Below, one piece after another: positions 41,330-51,771 of a stretch of DNA of 64,000 nucleotides. The translations under genes and the position numbers were made by a program. How positions within the stretch are numbered: the stretch's first letter is position 1; each line of letters begins with the position of its first letter. The stretch is from the NCBI GenBank assembly GCA_023376005.1, contig CM042141.1, positions 97,076,827 through 97,140,826 on the forward strand, read 5' to 3'. Under the pieces are notes generated by a model. The model ran no database searches and had not been told where the DNA came from. It was given only the letters and a program-made list of their open reading frames with translations. The DNA is from Doryteuthis pealeii (taxonomy: Eukaryota > Mollusca > Cephalopoda > Myopsida > Loliginidae).

Positions 41330-42552
41330 CCATTTATTGTCTCTCTAAAATGAAAATGGAATATTTGAGAGAAAGAGGAAATAATATTTTATTGACACGT
41401 TTTGGAGCAGCTAAAATGATATTTCCAATGTTTCACTTCTTTATTCCCACCATTTTATTACAATGCTTTCTTTTTGTTTCATCAATTTCTATAAAATTCA
41501 GTTATTTTTATTTATTAACCATCTCATTCAGTCAGACCGATCAGATCTTAGACAAAAGGTTTGTCTCCATAGTTTTATGTTATACTAATTAATATCCAAG
41601 TTCATACAGTAACAATTTATTTTTTTTCTCACAACAATCCCACCCCCCATTGCCTCTTCCCCTCCCCCTCACCACCATATTTATTCACATTTTTTCCTCT
41701 CTCCACATTGAAACAATTTGCTAGCATAATTATCTTGCCATCAACAACAAAGCTCTACTCAACTTTCCTAATAACCTTTCTTGTATCAATAGAAAATTTC
41801 AATATTAGATGATCTCGGATTAATAGAAGAAACTAATCTTCATGCTCATAAGCTGCACCAAAAGTAGAAATTAGTTTGAAAGAAATTACTTCTTCACTAA
41901 ATATTATGAGAGTACCTGGTTTATGAGAATTTTAATAACATGTCAAGATTCTCCTTATGCCTTGAGGTTAGGGAATTGTATTCATAATACATTTACATTC
42001 TTGGTGTAGTTGTTTAAGAGATTTTTGCACACAGTTATATACCAAGTATTTCTATCTAATACAAATAATTGCACACAGTTGTATGGTTTCAAGTATTCCT
42101 ATATAAATACTAACAATTATTTGGTTTCAATAATTATTAATAAAACAAACTAGAATTAGGAAGATGAAGGATAATACTAGTCAGAATTATTAATAATCAA
42201 TAGAGCTTCATCTAAATAGAAAAAAAAATAAATCTTTTTTTTCTATGGTAAATATCTGAATAGATAGTTTAGTAAGAAAATGAGTAATGTATTTATTTTC
42301 CTGACTTCCCACCAGGCCAGATTAACAAAGTCTTTTTTAATGTGAGTGAATGAAAAGTAATGTATGCAGAAATATTTGAATATTTGACTTATATTTTCTT
42401 CTCTTGTTCAAATAATATCTGATAGCAAATTTCCCCTAGAATGTAAATATAAAAAAGAAAAACACCCACGCATACACACTTATGAAAATTCACATCTCTC
42501 TAAAAATAATATGTTTTATAATTTACTATTCAAGTATGACCGGTTATTATTT
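41330..42552. other. AT-rich DNA, perhaps a LINE 3' UTR
   Basis: No coding. A 30-bp sequence starting GGAGCAGCTAAAATGATATT occurs exactly at 41404-41433 and 42641-42670. The interval between ends in a LINE C-terminus on minus, so 41434-42640 may be one 5'-truncated LINE insertion. Confidence 0.4.
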
Positions 42553-42640
42553 CTTTTCTTTTGAAAGTCCGTCGCAGACAACAATGATGTCACTCCATAT
42601 CTTCAGTTGTGACCCTCTCCTGGCTCATTAGTACAATTCT
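42553..42640 (-). pseudogene. LINE ORF2 terminal fragment, copy 2
   Basis: Minus strand matches the 3' part of the 9890-10345 LINE fragment: 'GTCCGTCGCAGA', 'ATGTCACTCCATATCTTCAG' and 'GTTGTG' on plus. Only the last coding bases and the following UTR remain. Confidence 0.6.
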
Positions 42641-42871
42641 GGAGCAGCTAAAATGATATTTCCAATGTTTTCATTTTCAGAATTGGACCGGCTATTAAAA
42701 GATAAAAAAAATTAATCCTCCAATAGAAAAGTATGTATAGACCAGGTAACAAAACTGCTTTAGCATGTTTGCTTTTCTTGTTCCCCAATGATACCTGCAT
42801 CACAAAAATTAGGCTTCAGGTTACCCTTACCAAGACTTTTTACCTGGAGGATTATTGGAATTATATTAAGG

Positions 42872-43088
42872 GTCCAATTTAGCTCAGTCAGTAGAGCATC
42901 CGCCTAAGAATCACAAAGTTCCAGGTAACTCAGTGCGTGAGTAATACAGCTTGGGTAATCTGATCTGTGTGGTAAAGTCTCAGAGCTAACGGTAGGTGTG
43001 GCACCCCACTCAACAAAAACAATCTCCCTGGTCTAGTGCAAGCAAAAAGGTAGGCTGATACTGATAATAGGCCACTCCACAGAATTAT
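42872..43088 (+). repeat. SINE-A with deletions
   Basis: 'TTTAGCTCAGTCAGTAGAGC', then a deletion over the B box ('CAAAGTTCCAGGTAACTCAG'), body, and end 'GATAATAGGCCACTCC'. Confidence 0.75.
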
Positions 43089-43129
43089 TGCTGTAAAGTC
43101 AATCAACAAGTAGTTATTTACTAAATTTA

Positions 43130-43215
43130 TTTAGTTGTGACACAAGGCTGCAAGAATTGAACTCACTAACAATGGTTTACTAATCCAGCTTGTTAACCAT
43201 TACACTATGTGAGAT
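43130..43215 (-). repeat. SINE-F
   Basis: 'GTGACACAAGGCTGCAAG', then 'TTGTTAACCATTACACTATG' on plus. A shortened minus-strand copy. A second fragment lies at 43628-43692 ('GCATCCTGCGAGGATCCAAC', 'GGATCTGCGAGACTAAC'). Confidence 0.6.
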
Positions 43216-43309
43216 GTAATTCAATAGGTATGTGGTAACAAATTTTGAGAGTGCAGTTGTGTTGTATGTATGGGCGTATGTCCAGAGGAACTGATAAAAT
43301 AAAACAATA

Positions 43310-43368
<59 letters not shown>

Positions 43369-43884
43369 TACACATAAATCAAATCATTATTTTTGCACAA
43401 AAAGCAAACTCTGATGATAGTGAATATTTGTGAAGATAATTAAAAAAATAAAATTTAAACAGCAAGAGTATGGAATTTTTTTTTTTTTTTTTTTTTTTTT
43501 TTGGCATTTAATATTTTAAATAGGAAACATGGATTTTTCTTTCAGAGTTTGTGCACTTTTTTTTTTCTGAGCCCCCCCCCCCCCGGGCCAAATCAATGTA
43601 AGGTCTTTTTTTACATAGGATTTTAATAGGGCATCCTGCGAGGATCCAACTCACAATTCAGTAGTAATGGATCTGCGAGACTAACTTTTTACCCCTCCCC
43701 CCTCAATCCAAGTGGCGCCAGGTAACCGCTTCTAGTTTTATTAGAAAGTAAGTTGAAGCTATTTATTAAAGCTAATAAAAGATTTAATAAATGCATAAAT
43801 ATCATTTTATGCAGTCAGTAATAGAGTGAGAAAGTTGGATTTCTCATCTAAAAATGAACTTGACTTTAAACTTGTTTTGAAAGA
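43216..43884. other. Low complexity and unassigned
   Basis: (TA)n 43312-43357, T-run about 43478-43502, C-run about 43573-43585, and the SINE-F fragment at 43628-43692. Confidence 0.45.
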
Positions 43885-44184
43885 TGTAGAATAATCATAC
43901 TAAATTCCAATTACTGTCAAATTGGTAAGACAAGGCAACAAGGAGCCGTAACTCAATACGGATCTAACCTTGTTGCAATCCTACTGCAGAATGCCAGAGT
44001 ATTTATGAAGCCTTATAACATCATATCAGCCAATCAGGACTCAAGGAATGGAATCACCCAAATACATAAATGGACTATTCTTGAGTTCCATAAGTACCAG
44101 CTGTTTTGGACACTAGTTCAGTTGTGCTTATCCAGTTGCTGTTGTCCAAACCAACAGTATACTGACTGACTGATTTCAACAAAA
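43885..44184 (+). mobile_element. LTR-like insert, copy 2
   Basis: 'TGTAGAATAATCATACTAAA', 'CAGCCAATCAGGACTCAAGG', 'CATAAGTACCAGCTGTTTTG', CTGACTGACTGATTT end. The same family as 31344-31620. Confidence 0.5.
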
Positions 44185-44519
44185 CAGGTTAATATTTTAC
44201 AAGAAATTCATTTTGCTATTGACTTATTCACTCATTTGTAATTTCCATTTTTTTTTTTTTTTTCCGTGCTGAAAAAAAGAAAGAAAAAAAACTGCGGCTA
44301 AATAGAGAAAAACAACTGATTAAAAAAAAAAAAAAATGAATTGAATTGTTTACTTAGTTTTGTGTAAGAATGAAAATTAAATTAGTTTAACAAACAGAAA
44401 ACATGTGGAAATATTTTTACTGAAAGTTCTTTGAAGTTATGAACAGAATTTTGAGAACAAATTTCATACAATGAGAAGTAGCTCGTATGATAGAGGCCTG
44501 CATGATAAATGCAAGTATT
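44185..44519. other. No recognisable feature
   Basis: AT-rich with T- and A-runs. Confidence 0.4.
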
Positions 44520-44712
44520 TTTTTAGGCTCTCATGGTGTAAAGACATCATTGTCACAGCAAGAGGAGTTCAAATCCTGGATGAGGCTATTGGCATTTCAC
44601 ACGGTGCTAATACCCTTGCTATGCATCCAGCTATTCCCCTTCCAGCTATGGGTAAATAGTATGGCAGACTGGTGTTTAACCTTGATTAGACAATTAGGAG
44701 AAGGAATTTTAG
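44520..44712 (+). repeat. SINE-C, diverged
   Basis: 'GAGTTCAAATCCTGGATGAG', 'CACACGGTGCTAATACCCTT', 'CAGCTATGGGTAAATAGTAT'. The tail is lost. Confidence 0.7.
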
Positions 44713-44754
44713 AAATTTTACAAGGAATACAATTAGAAAACAATATAAAAGATT

Positions 44755-45010
44755 GGTTTGTTGGTTGGATTTTACAACATGTCAACCCTTGTTGGGTTAT
44801 TTTATGCCAAAGACATTTTGTTCTATTCATGCTTGATAGGAATTAATTTTTTTTTTAAACTCAATTTTTTAAACACATTTTTAAAACTTTTTTTTTCTAT
44901 TCAACCCATAGATGAGACCCTAAAAAAGGTGAACCTGGGAATAATGGCAATGAAGGGGTACTCCACACTACCCAGAGATCCAAAACTAAAACTTCACCAT
45001 TAGAAGCATT
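44755..45010 (-). repeat. Repeat D, 3' half
   Basis: 'GGTTTGTTGGTTGGATTTTA', 'ATAGATGAGACCCTAAAAAA', 'GGGGTACTCCACACTACC', stopping just before the MITE at 45044. Confidence 0.7.
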
Positions 45011-45043
45011 TAAGATATGGAGGAAAAAAAGTAAGGTATAAGC

Positions 45044-45362
45044 AGCAATGCTGATAGGTACACGTCCTGCGTCACGGACACACAAAAAATCTAAAAGGTT
45101 GCAGAAGAATCATATCTATGCATTTAGTTTTTTTCTTCCTCCACTATTTCCAGCTTACTGTAAATACATTTCAATATTTTCTTGGAAACGAATTACACTG
45201 TATGGGGTACAAGGTAGGAGTTAGACGGCTTTAGTCGTTCATAAATAAAAATCAATTTATTAAGAAACTTTAGTTGGGACCCATTAAATTACCCGTGGAC
45301 TCATTCAAATCAAATGCATGCGTCCCAGGATGCACTAAATTAAAAAGCTACCAGCATCACTG
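45044..45362 (+). mobile_element. MITE-like family, copy 3
   Basis: 'GCAATGCTGATAGGTACACG' to 'AAAGCTACCAGCATCACTG'. Closest to copy 2. Confidence 0.7.
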
Positions 45363-46139
45363 TATAAGAAAAGATGACAATATTTTATTTTTTAATAGAA
45401 AAATGAAAAAGTGCTAAAAGCAATTAACCTGATTAAAAAGCTTTGAAGGTCGAAACTAACGTTTTACCCAATTCCACCTACACATATCATTTTTCACAAA
45501 ACCACTTAGATATTCCATTCAATTAAAAAGAATTGAGCTTAGAAAGGAAAAAGGATTATACAAAAAGAAAAAGAAAGAAAAAATAGATTAAATATTTTTT
45601 TAAAAAATTACATTACTTTTATCAGTATGAATCAATGATAAGAGGAATTGTTGATAGTGACAAGTGGCCTTCCTATAACTAAGCATTTACTATACTTTCT
45701 AAATACATATTCATTTATGCAATATTTAGTACCTGGGACATGGGTTCCCTCGTGGCTGGTGCTAGTGTCTCGTGTCCGCCCCCCCCCCAATCTATGATAT
45801 ATGGTTCCCCCAATCTACTACATGTCAATTTTCATAAAGTACTATTCTAAGAAAATGAAAATGAAACCTGCCTTTCTGAGGCCCCTTAGTAGGTGTGCAT
45901 TCCCATCATTAAGCGAGGGAGTCAGAGGTAGTACGCACCAGCCTGGGTGCCCTTTACTGCAGGTAAAGTGTGGGAAATTACTGCCTCAAGAGGTAAATTA
46001 AAAAAGAAAGAAAAAAAAAGAGGAACAGAGGATGCATGTTGAAGAGGTGGGTGGAGTTATGTTTATAAAATAGTTGAAAAACCCTTGGGTCTCTCAACAC
46101 AAAGAACATGCGCAGCCATCTAATATGCCACAGAACTAT
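45363..46139. other. No gene recognised
   Basis: AT-rich, then a GC-richer patch (about 45735-45990: 'GTTCCCTCGTGGCTGGTGC', 'GCGAGGGAGTCAGAGG') with a short open frame. No family is recognised. Confidence 0.35.
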
Positions 46140-46640
46140 CATGGCTGGTTGGCATTTAATGGCATATCAACCCTAGTGGGTTATTTAATGCCAAATCCTG
46201 TTTTTTTTAAATATATTTGTTTAACTTCATCTGTATTCTTTTCAACTAAATGTTTTCACTTAACCAAATACAATCAGTTTTTTTTAACTAATTTTTTTCA
46301 TTTTAACCAAATTTAAAAAAAAACAAACTAAACTCCATTTTAATTAACCAAATTTTCAATCAAAGTCTTTTTTTTTTTTTAACTTAATTTTTTCTTTCTT
46401 AGATCAATATTCTTTTTAATCAATTTTTTTTTAAACCAAATTATTTTTCATGGGTTAAATTGGTAAAAATAATTTACATTAACTTTCAAACAGATTTAAT
46501 TCACCCATAGATGCAACCCTAACAGGTACTACCACTCTGAGTCAGAGTGGACCTGAGAGTAATGGCAATGAAAGGGTAATCCACACTTCCCACAGCTCCA
46601 AAATTGGAACCTCACCACAAGATTCAGTTTAGCGTCATAG
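46140..46640 (-). repeat. Repeat D, 3' three-quarters
   Basis: Tail 'GGTTGGCATTTAATGGCATA', a long T-rich segment of 'TTAACCAAAT' phrases, 'CCATAGATGCAACCCTAACA', 'GATTCAGTTTAGCGTCATAG'. Confidence 0.65.
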
Positions 46641-47194
46641 CCAGGACACACAACAACACTATTAGCATGTCACCAATAACTTACTAAACAATGAAAAACA
46701 GTTAACCTGCCTTGTCACATAATTTACACTGTTAGCAAGTAAGGCATTATATAAACTACCAAACATTAAATTTGCTTTAATTTCAGACATGATTAGTCAC
46801 ATTTTGTTTTGGCTGCATTTTCTATTGAAATCTTTGCAGACATTTTACAACCATTAAGTAAGCAGCACAGATTCAAAATCAACAACTTGTAGTTTCAAAA
46901 CAAGATTTAAATGCACACCATATAATCCTAGAAAGACAACAGGGACGCCTTACCAATTTCACCAGGGAGACACCCAGGAACAGGCAAATTTAAATTTAGT
47001 CCAATAGCTACACATTCTTCAGATTATACATGTATATACAAATATGTTTTGTCTAGTATTGTAAATTTGAAAATAAAATTTTCTATTATGGGGGCAAGAG
47101 CTGTATTTATTTGTTATAGAGTACAATACATTCAAGGTGAAATTGTTACCATTGGTTTCAAAGCAGCGTGTTACCCACTTTATATATATATATA
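46641..47194. other. No recognisable feature
   Basis: AT-rich, no family seen. Confidence 0.4.
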
Positions 47195-47470
47195 TATGTA
47201 TGTCATCCACAGACATTGTTTCACATCTCATCAGTATGGCTAGACACAGCAACTACTTCCGACCAGGAGCAAAACCTGACTGACTTTTCATCAGCCCAAT
47301 TTGTTAACCACTCAAATATATATATATATATAAGTACAATATCATCCACAAATAGTTCTTTTTAGCTGCTTCACAGCCCATCAGTGCAGCTAGACAGGCA
47401 GGCTGCATCAGGCCAGGATCAAAACTAATAATTTGTCGTCAGTCAGAGTTTGTGTCTCAGTGCTATATAT
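47195..47470 (-). repeat. Two SINE-H relics in tandem
   Basis: On minus the first copy (47195-47330) has 'TAGCCATACTGATGAGATGT', then 'GAAACAATGTCTGTGGATGA'. This is a hammerhead-like segment with CTGATGA (47228-47234), GAAA, a GTC site and stem I CCATA/TGTGG, but only 5 nt where stem II should be. The second copy (47335-47470) is more degenerate ('GCACTGATGGGCTGTGAAGC'). Both keep a tRNA-like head region and 'GTCTAGC'. Confidence 0.6.
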
Positions 47471-48550
47471 ACAAACCAAAAAAAGAAAATTTACTGATAT
47501 GAAGATATAATGCCACTAGGAGCACTATCCATTAAGGAGATCTATATATATCTATATATATCTATTATACTAAAGCTAAGCAAATCCTGTTTTGGTTCCT
47601 AAAGGCTTTTTCACTGTTTAGTTTAATGAGACAAATTTTATACTCAGTTATTCTTTAGTTCTAGGATTAAGTTATGTTTGAAAAAAAAAAAAATCATTTT
47701 CCTCCTTTTTAATTAGCAGTAATTGGTAATTAAGTCAAAAACTGACCAATCCCTTACTAACCATTGTTTCTATCACTTTCACTCCTTCTATACATATCTT
47801 AATCACCCACCCTCTATATAAGATTAGTATATCTACAGAGCAAATAGAAAGATAAGGAAGAGTCAGCAACTCTCTTTAACTATTACTTGGCTGTTTAATT
47901 TAACTCTCACCTCTTTCCTACACTAAACATTGTCTTAAATTTAAAAAGTTTTTCATAACTAAAAAATGGAAGTATGGAACATGTTAAATATCACAAACAA
48001 ATACTTATCACTACTAATAGCACCAGACCAATTTTCTAAAAAAAGAAAAAAGAGGCTAATCCCACTAATCTAACATTCATCTTGCATTTATCTAATCCAA
48101 ATGATAAAATCCCCCAAAATACATTTCTATATTTAGCTAATAATTTTTCAAGAGTTTTGAGGTTTTGATAAATTAATTTGATAAAGTTAAAAAGAACTGT
48201 CAACAAGTTTAACACTCATTACAATAAATAAAAAGCTCAAATTTTCATTTTCTATTTACTATCATCATAGCTCGATTTTTGATTTGCAAAGAAGAAGGGG
48301 GGGGGGAAAAAACAAACCTCAACCTATAGTATGCAGAGAACTTTCTTTTTTGGGTGGGGGTGTGTGGATACCCTCTTTAAGGCAGGTGTGTGTGAATTCG
48401 GGGTACACAAAACCATCATCTCAGACTCCTATTTCTAGCATCTCCAACTCCTCTTTATGTAATTAAGTGATTATGGCCAACAAATATAAAACCAACACTT
48501 TTTATACTCTATAAGTGTGGACTGTATAACTTTACTGAAGAAAAAAAAAA
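47471..48550. other. No gene seen
   Basis: AT-rich. Nothing recognised. 'TCTATTATACTAAAGC' at about 47561 resembles some Helitron 5' ends, but no 3' hairpin with CTRR was found. Confidence 0.35.
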
Positions 48551-48642
48551 ACAAACATAAATTTAGATCTATTTAATAGGAGTTCAAATGAACATTGCCG
48601 TTCATTTGAACTCCTATTAAATAGATCTAAATTTATATTTGT
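48551..48642. mobile_element. Near-perfect 43-bp-arm hairpin
   Basis: Arms 48551-48593 and 48600-48642 (ACAAACATAAATTTAGATCT ... and its complement), one mismatch (CATAAA against TTTATA), loop ATTGCC. Far longer than expected by chance. Probably a young foldback or MITE core, bordered by A- and T-runs. Confidence 0.85.
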
Positions 48643-48737
48643 TTTGTTTTTTGTTGTTTTTTTTTTTTTCATCATCAAAATGTTTGTCTTTAGACAGTTA
48701 TTGTAGTTGCAGAACTGTTGAAGAACAAAAATGTATT

Positions 48738-48970
48738 TCTGTGAATTTTTGAGATGCGGCTTGATAATTTGTATTATTTGAACCTCATCTTTATTGTTAT
48801 CTATTGGACACATGGCACAACAGATATAGTCGTTGAGTTAATACAGTTCTAAGTGACAGTTATCTCTGGGCTGCAGGTTCAATCCTGGCCAAGGGCAACA
48901 GTAACATAGAATAATTAACACAGCTTAACACTTTATACATGGTCATGGTTAAAGGAATGAGAACAGTTGA
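48738..48970. repeat. SINE-E tail (-) abutting SINE-E head (+)
   Basis: A minus tail (48738-48800; 'GCTTGATAATTTGTATTATT', 'CTCATCTTTATTGTTATCTA') meets a plus head from about 48810 ('CACATGGCACAACAGATA', 'GCTGCAGGTTCAATCCTGG'). Confidence 0.7.
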
Positions 48971-49004
48971 AAGAAAACTAATAAATTAAAAATTTTGCTA
49001 ACAG

Positions 49005-49372
49005 GATGCGCTAACAATGGTAGTCTTGCCAATCATTCCCGAGTTTGATCCTCACTGGATGCTCCAGGCATGTGGCCTTGTGCCAAGACTACTTTTAACA
49101 AATAACTATAATACTCCTGTCAAAGTCTCATTGTGGTGTAAGGGTTAACAAGCTAGTATTACAGAATGCCCCATATTTGTAACCTTGTGTCCCATGCTAC
49201 CCATGGCGAACTGGTTGGGTAAATACAGTGTCCCATCATAGTGTAATGGTTAGCAAGCTAGTCTTGCAGATCCATCACTACTGAATAGTGAGTTCAATCC
49301 TCGTTAGATGCTCCTTAATTATGACCTTATGTCATATCCTACCAGTGGTGAATGGGTTGAGTAAATACTTAT
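49005..49372 (+). repeat. Three SINE-F units in a row
   Basis: 49005-49100, 49125-49215 and 49220-49372. Each has a 'GTGGTGTAATGGTTAGCAAG' type A box and 'GAGTTTGATCCTCACTGG' type B box. They end in the C/F tail 'CTTGTGTC.CAT.CTAC', then 'GGTTGGGTAAATAC'. The last unit is the most complete. Confidence 0.75.
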
Positions 49373-49636
49373 CTGAGTTTTGATGATGTCGTAATTCACT
49401 ATTGTCATTTTACTTTTTGCATCAAATTTACTTTTGAAATTAGAATTTATATATTTTGCTCTACTTAGCGTATTGAGCACTTTTTACATATTAAATTTGT
49501 TGATTGAATTTTTCTTGCTATTCTTTTTTCCGATAATTTTGTTCAATTTGAGTTTTTTCAAGATGAACAGATGATTCGTCTATTCATATAAAAATATATA
49601 TGAAAATTTATAATCAAATAATTTTAAGAGATTTTC

Positions 49637-49669
<33 letters not shown>

Positions 49670-50104
49670 GAATTGAAAATAAAGTCTCCATATTTACATC
49701 TAATTTTCTACATTTTTTGTTTTGTTTTGTTTAATGCAATCAACTTTGAATGTCTGAAACATTTTTTTTTAAAACTAGAAGCAGATTAATTAAATCTCCA
49801 ATGAAACTTTTTTTTCATTATAAAAATCAAGTTTTAAAAATGTCTAGATTTAACAAACATTTTTATCCTAGGAAAGCTTCCCATAAAAAAACAAATAAAA
49901 AAAACAAAAACAAAAAAAAACAAACTATTCTACTAATAAACTCAAATATCTGGTTACTTTTTTGTTCATTTTTATATTTTGTCAATTTTTTTTTTCCAAT
50001 AAAGAGATTAATTTATCTGATTAACTAACAAAGATTACTATTAATCTTGAAAACTATTTTCAGATAGATAATATCAACAATATAAAGCTTAAATAAGTTG
50101 GCTA

Positions 50105-50140
<36 letters not shown>

Positions 50141-50339
50141 TGATGATGATGAAAACTTATATTTTCAGACATACATACCAGACTCATAAAAAAAATGACT
50201 AGTAACCTTAATCAAGATAAATTGAATATCATACCAATTTTTTCTTTTTCTTTTTTTTAATGTAAGATAGAATTTCAAAGAAAATCAATAGTAATCATTC
50301 ATTTTTCATGAAGTACTATTTCTATAAGGTTTTGTTTCT
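49373..50339. other. AT-rich DNA, microsatellites
   Basis: A-run 49641-49669; (ATA)n and (ATG)n at about 50106-50151. The Lys/Phe-rich 92-codon frame (49750) is an artefact of A/T runs. Confidence 0.5.
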
Positions 50340-50415
50340 TTATTTAATGGCATGTCAACATTCATGGGTTATTTAATGCCAAAGCCATCCTTGTAAAAGT
50401 AGTGGGGGGAGATTA
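50340..50415 (-). repeat. SINE-B tail fragment
   Basis: 'TTTAATGGCATGTCAACATT', then 'GGGTTATTTAATGCCAAAGC' on plus, with part of the SINE-B body ('CCATCCTTGTAAAAGTAG'). Confidence 0.6.
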
Positions 50416-50454
50416 GGGTGATCTATATCTTTCCCAACGATATCATTATAATTA

Positions 50455-51000
50455 GGTTGGTTGTTTTATAGCATATCAACCCTCTTTCGGTCATTTGATG
50501 CAAAATCCAGTTATTTTTGATAAACTAAGGACCGTTTGCTTACAGTACCTGTTGTTGCTTAAGTGGTCATCCAATTAAGTATTGAAAAGGTTGCTTAACT
50601 TTGGATATTTCGTTCGTTGTTTTATTTTATGGCATATCAACCCTTTTTGGGTAATTTAAGGCTAAATCAAGTCATTTTTGATAATGAAGGACTGCAGTTG
50701 CTTACATTACCTGCTTTTGCTTAAGTGGTCACCCAGTTAAGTATTAACAAGTCTCATGGCTGCTTAACTTTGGATATTTGGTTGGTTGGTTGGTTGTTTT
50801 ATTTTATGGCATATCAACCCCCTTTCAGGTCATCTGATGCCGAATCAGGTCATTTTTAATAAATAAGTGACTCAGCTTGCTTACAGTACCTGCTATTGCT
50901 TAAGTGGACATCCAATTAATTTTTGAACAGGCTCATTGCTGCTTAACTTCACTGATCTAGCAGGAACTGGTGCTTTCAGCGTGACTTGACCATAATCTCA
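50455..51000 (-). repeat. Array of three SINE-G copies
   Basis: Copies at about 50455-50605, 50610-50775 and 50785-51000, all on minus. The last is complete: on minus it starts 'GATTATGGTCAAGTCACGCT', with 'GAAAGCACCAGTTCCTGCTA', then 'AATTGGATGTCCACTTAAGC' and 'GGTACTGTAAGC', then the shared tail. The 5S likeness spans about 100 nt, including the internal promoter. The first two lack the 5' 5S start. Confidence 0.8.
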
Positions 51001-51106
51001 AGGGTATTAGTCTGAAAGTGAACATAATAGTGCGACTGAAGTTCAAACTCCCTTACTATAATGTTGCAGTCAAACATATTTAACCACTATGCCACAGGGA
51101 ATACCC
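51000..51106 (-). repeat. SINE-B head
   Basis: On minus: 'TCCCTGTGGCATAGTGG' to 'CTTTCAGACTAATACCCTTG', joined directly to the SINE-G array. Confidence 0.7.
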
Positions 51107-51404
51107 CTACTTCCTTAACACGTTGACAACATATTAGGTACACATATGTATATTACTGATGTAAGTAGTGGTACATATATGTACCATTGCAAATATTTCA
51201 CTTTTTTTTTTTTTTCTTTTTTTTTTTAAACAATATTTAGAATATATACTTTCATAATAATATAGCAGTATCTACATATACTACTTAAAGAAGGTGGAAA
51301 CAATGAAAAACTGTGTTATAACTAGAACCTTTGTTGAAAAAAGTGTTATAAAAATAAAACAAAAATAGGATCCCATTCACAGACAAATTATAATATTAAG
51401 ACAT
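51107..51404. other. Unassigned; possible piggyBac-type end
   Basis: 'TTAACACGTTGACAAC' (TTAA at 51115-51118) resembles the CACGTTGAC ends of some piggyBac-like elements. No matching right end was found. A T-run follows at 51203-51228. Confidence 0.25.
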
Positions 51405-51470
51405 ATAGGCACCCAGTGAGAATCAAACTCATTAATAATCATCTGCTTGCTTGGTTCAACTATTACAAAC
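51405..51470 (-). repeat. SINE-F fragment
   Basis: 'GCACCCAGTGAGAATCAAAC', 'TCATTAATAATCATCTGC'. Confidence 0.5.
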
Positions 51471-51489
51471 TACTGGCATAGATTTAGAT

Positions 51490-51665
51490 AAATTCCCATG
51501 TCTATAACCTTGCTGATGAGACCTAATAGATCGAAATGTACATTCAGGGATTGACATTTTCTTGATTTGTTTAGCCTTACATTTGAACATATATGCCCGC
51601 CTAAATTCATTAATTATTAACTAATTAATTTTCAAAATTAGGTATGACTTCAATTAAGCACATAT
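51490..51665 (+). repeat. SINE-H tail with hammerhead-like fold
   Basis: 'CCATGTCTATAACCTTGCTG', ribozyme-like segment 51508-51549, then 'TGATTTGTTTAGCCTTACAT', 'GGTATGACTTCAATTAAGCA' and 'CATAT'. The tRNA-like head is replaced by SINE-F sequence, so the copy is 5'-truncated. Confidence 0.7.
51508..51549 (+). ncRNA. Type I hammerhead ribozyme candidate 2
   Basis: Stem I CCTTG (51508-51512) with CAGGG (51545-51549); core CTGATGA 51513-51519; stem II GACC-TAATA-GATC 51520-51532 (one C.A mismatch); GAAA 51533-51536; stem III ATG-TA-CAT 51536-51543; site ATT at 51544. Compared with candidate 1, stem I position 4 changes A-U to G-C and stem II position 2 changes G-C to A-U, both preserving pairing. 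Confidence 0.65.
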
Positions 51666-51771
51666 CCTCCAAAAATTGTTGGCTAAAAGCCATATCAAAT
51701 AAACACATTGTTTACTTACTCTCATAAATTCATAGGTAACTGAACATTTAACTGAAAAGTAGGAATTTATC

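Noticed and set aside
47561..47640. Possible Helitron 5' end (TCTATTATACTAAAGC)
   Set aside because: No downstream hairpin with a CTRR end and no second copy in the window.
49750..50028. 92-codon Lys/Phe-rich frame and similar frames (1-650, 14522-14788, 54089-54328, 60054-60314)
   Set aside because: They are translations of A-, T- or C-runs without domain character.
51115..51180. piggyBac-like element (TTAA CACGTTGAC)
   Set aside because: No right terminal repeat or transposase found. One short match in AT-rich DNA is weak.
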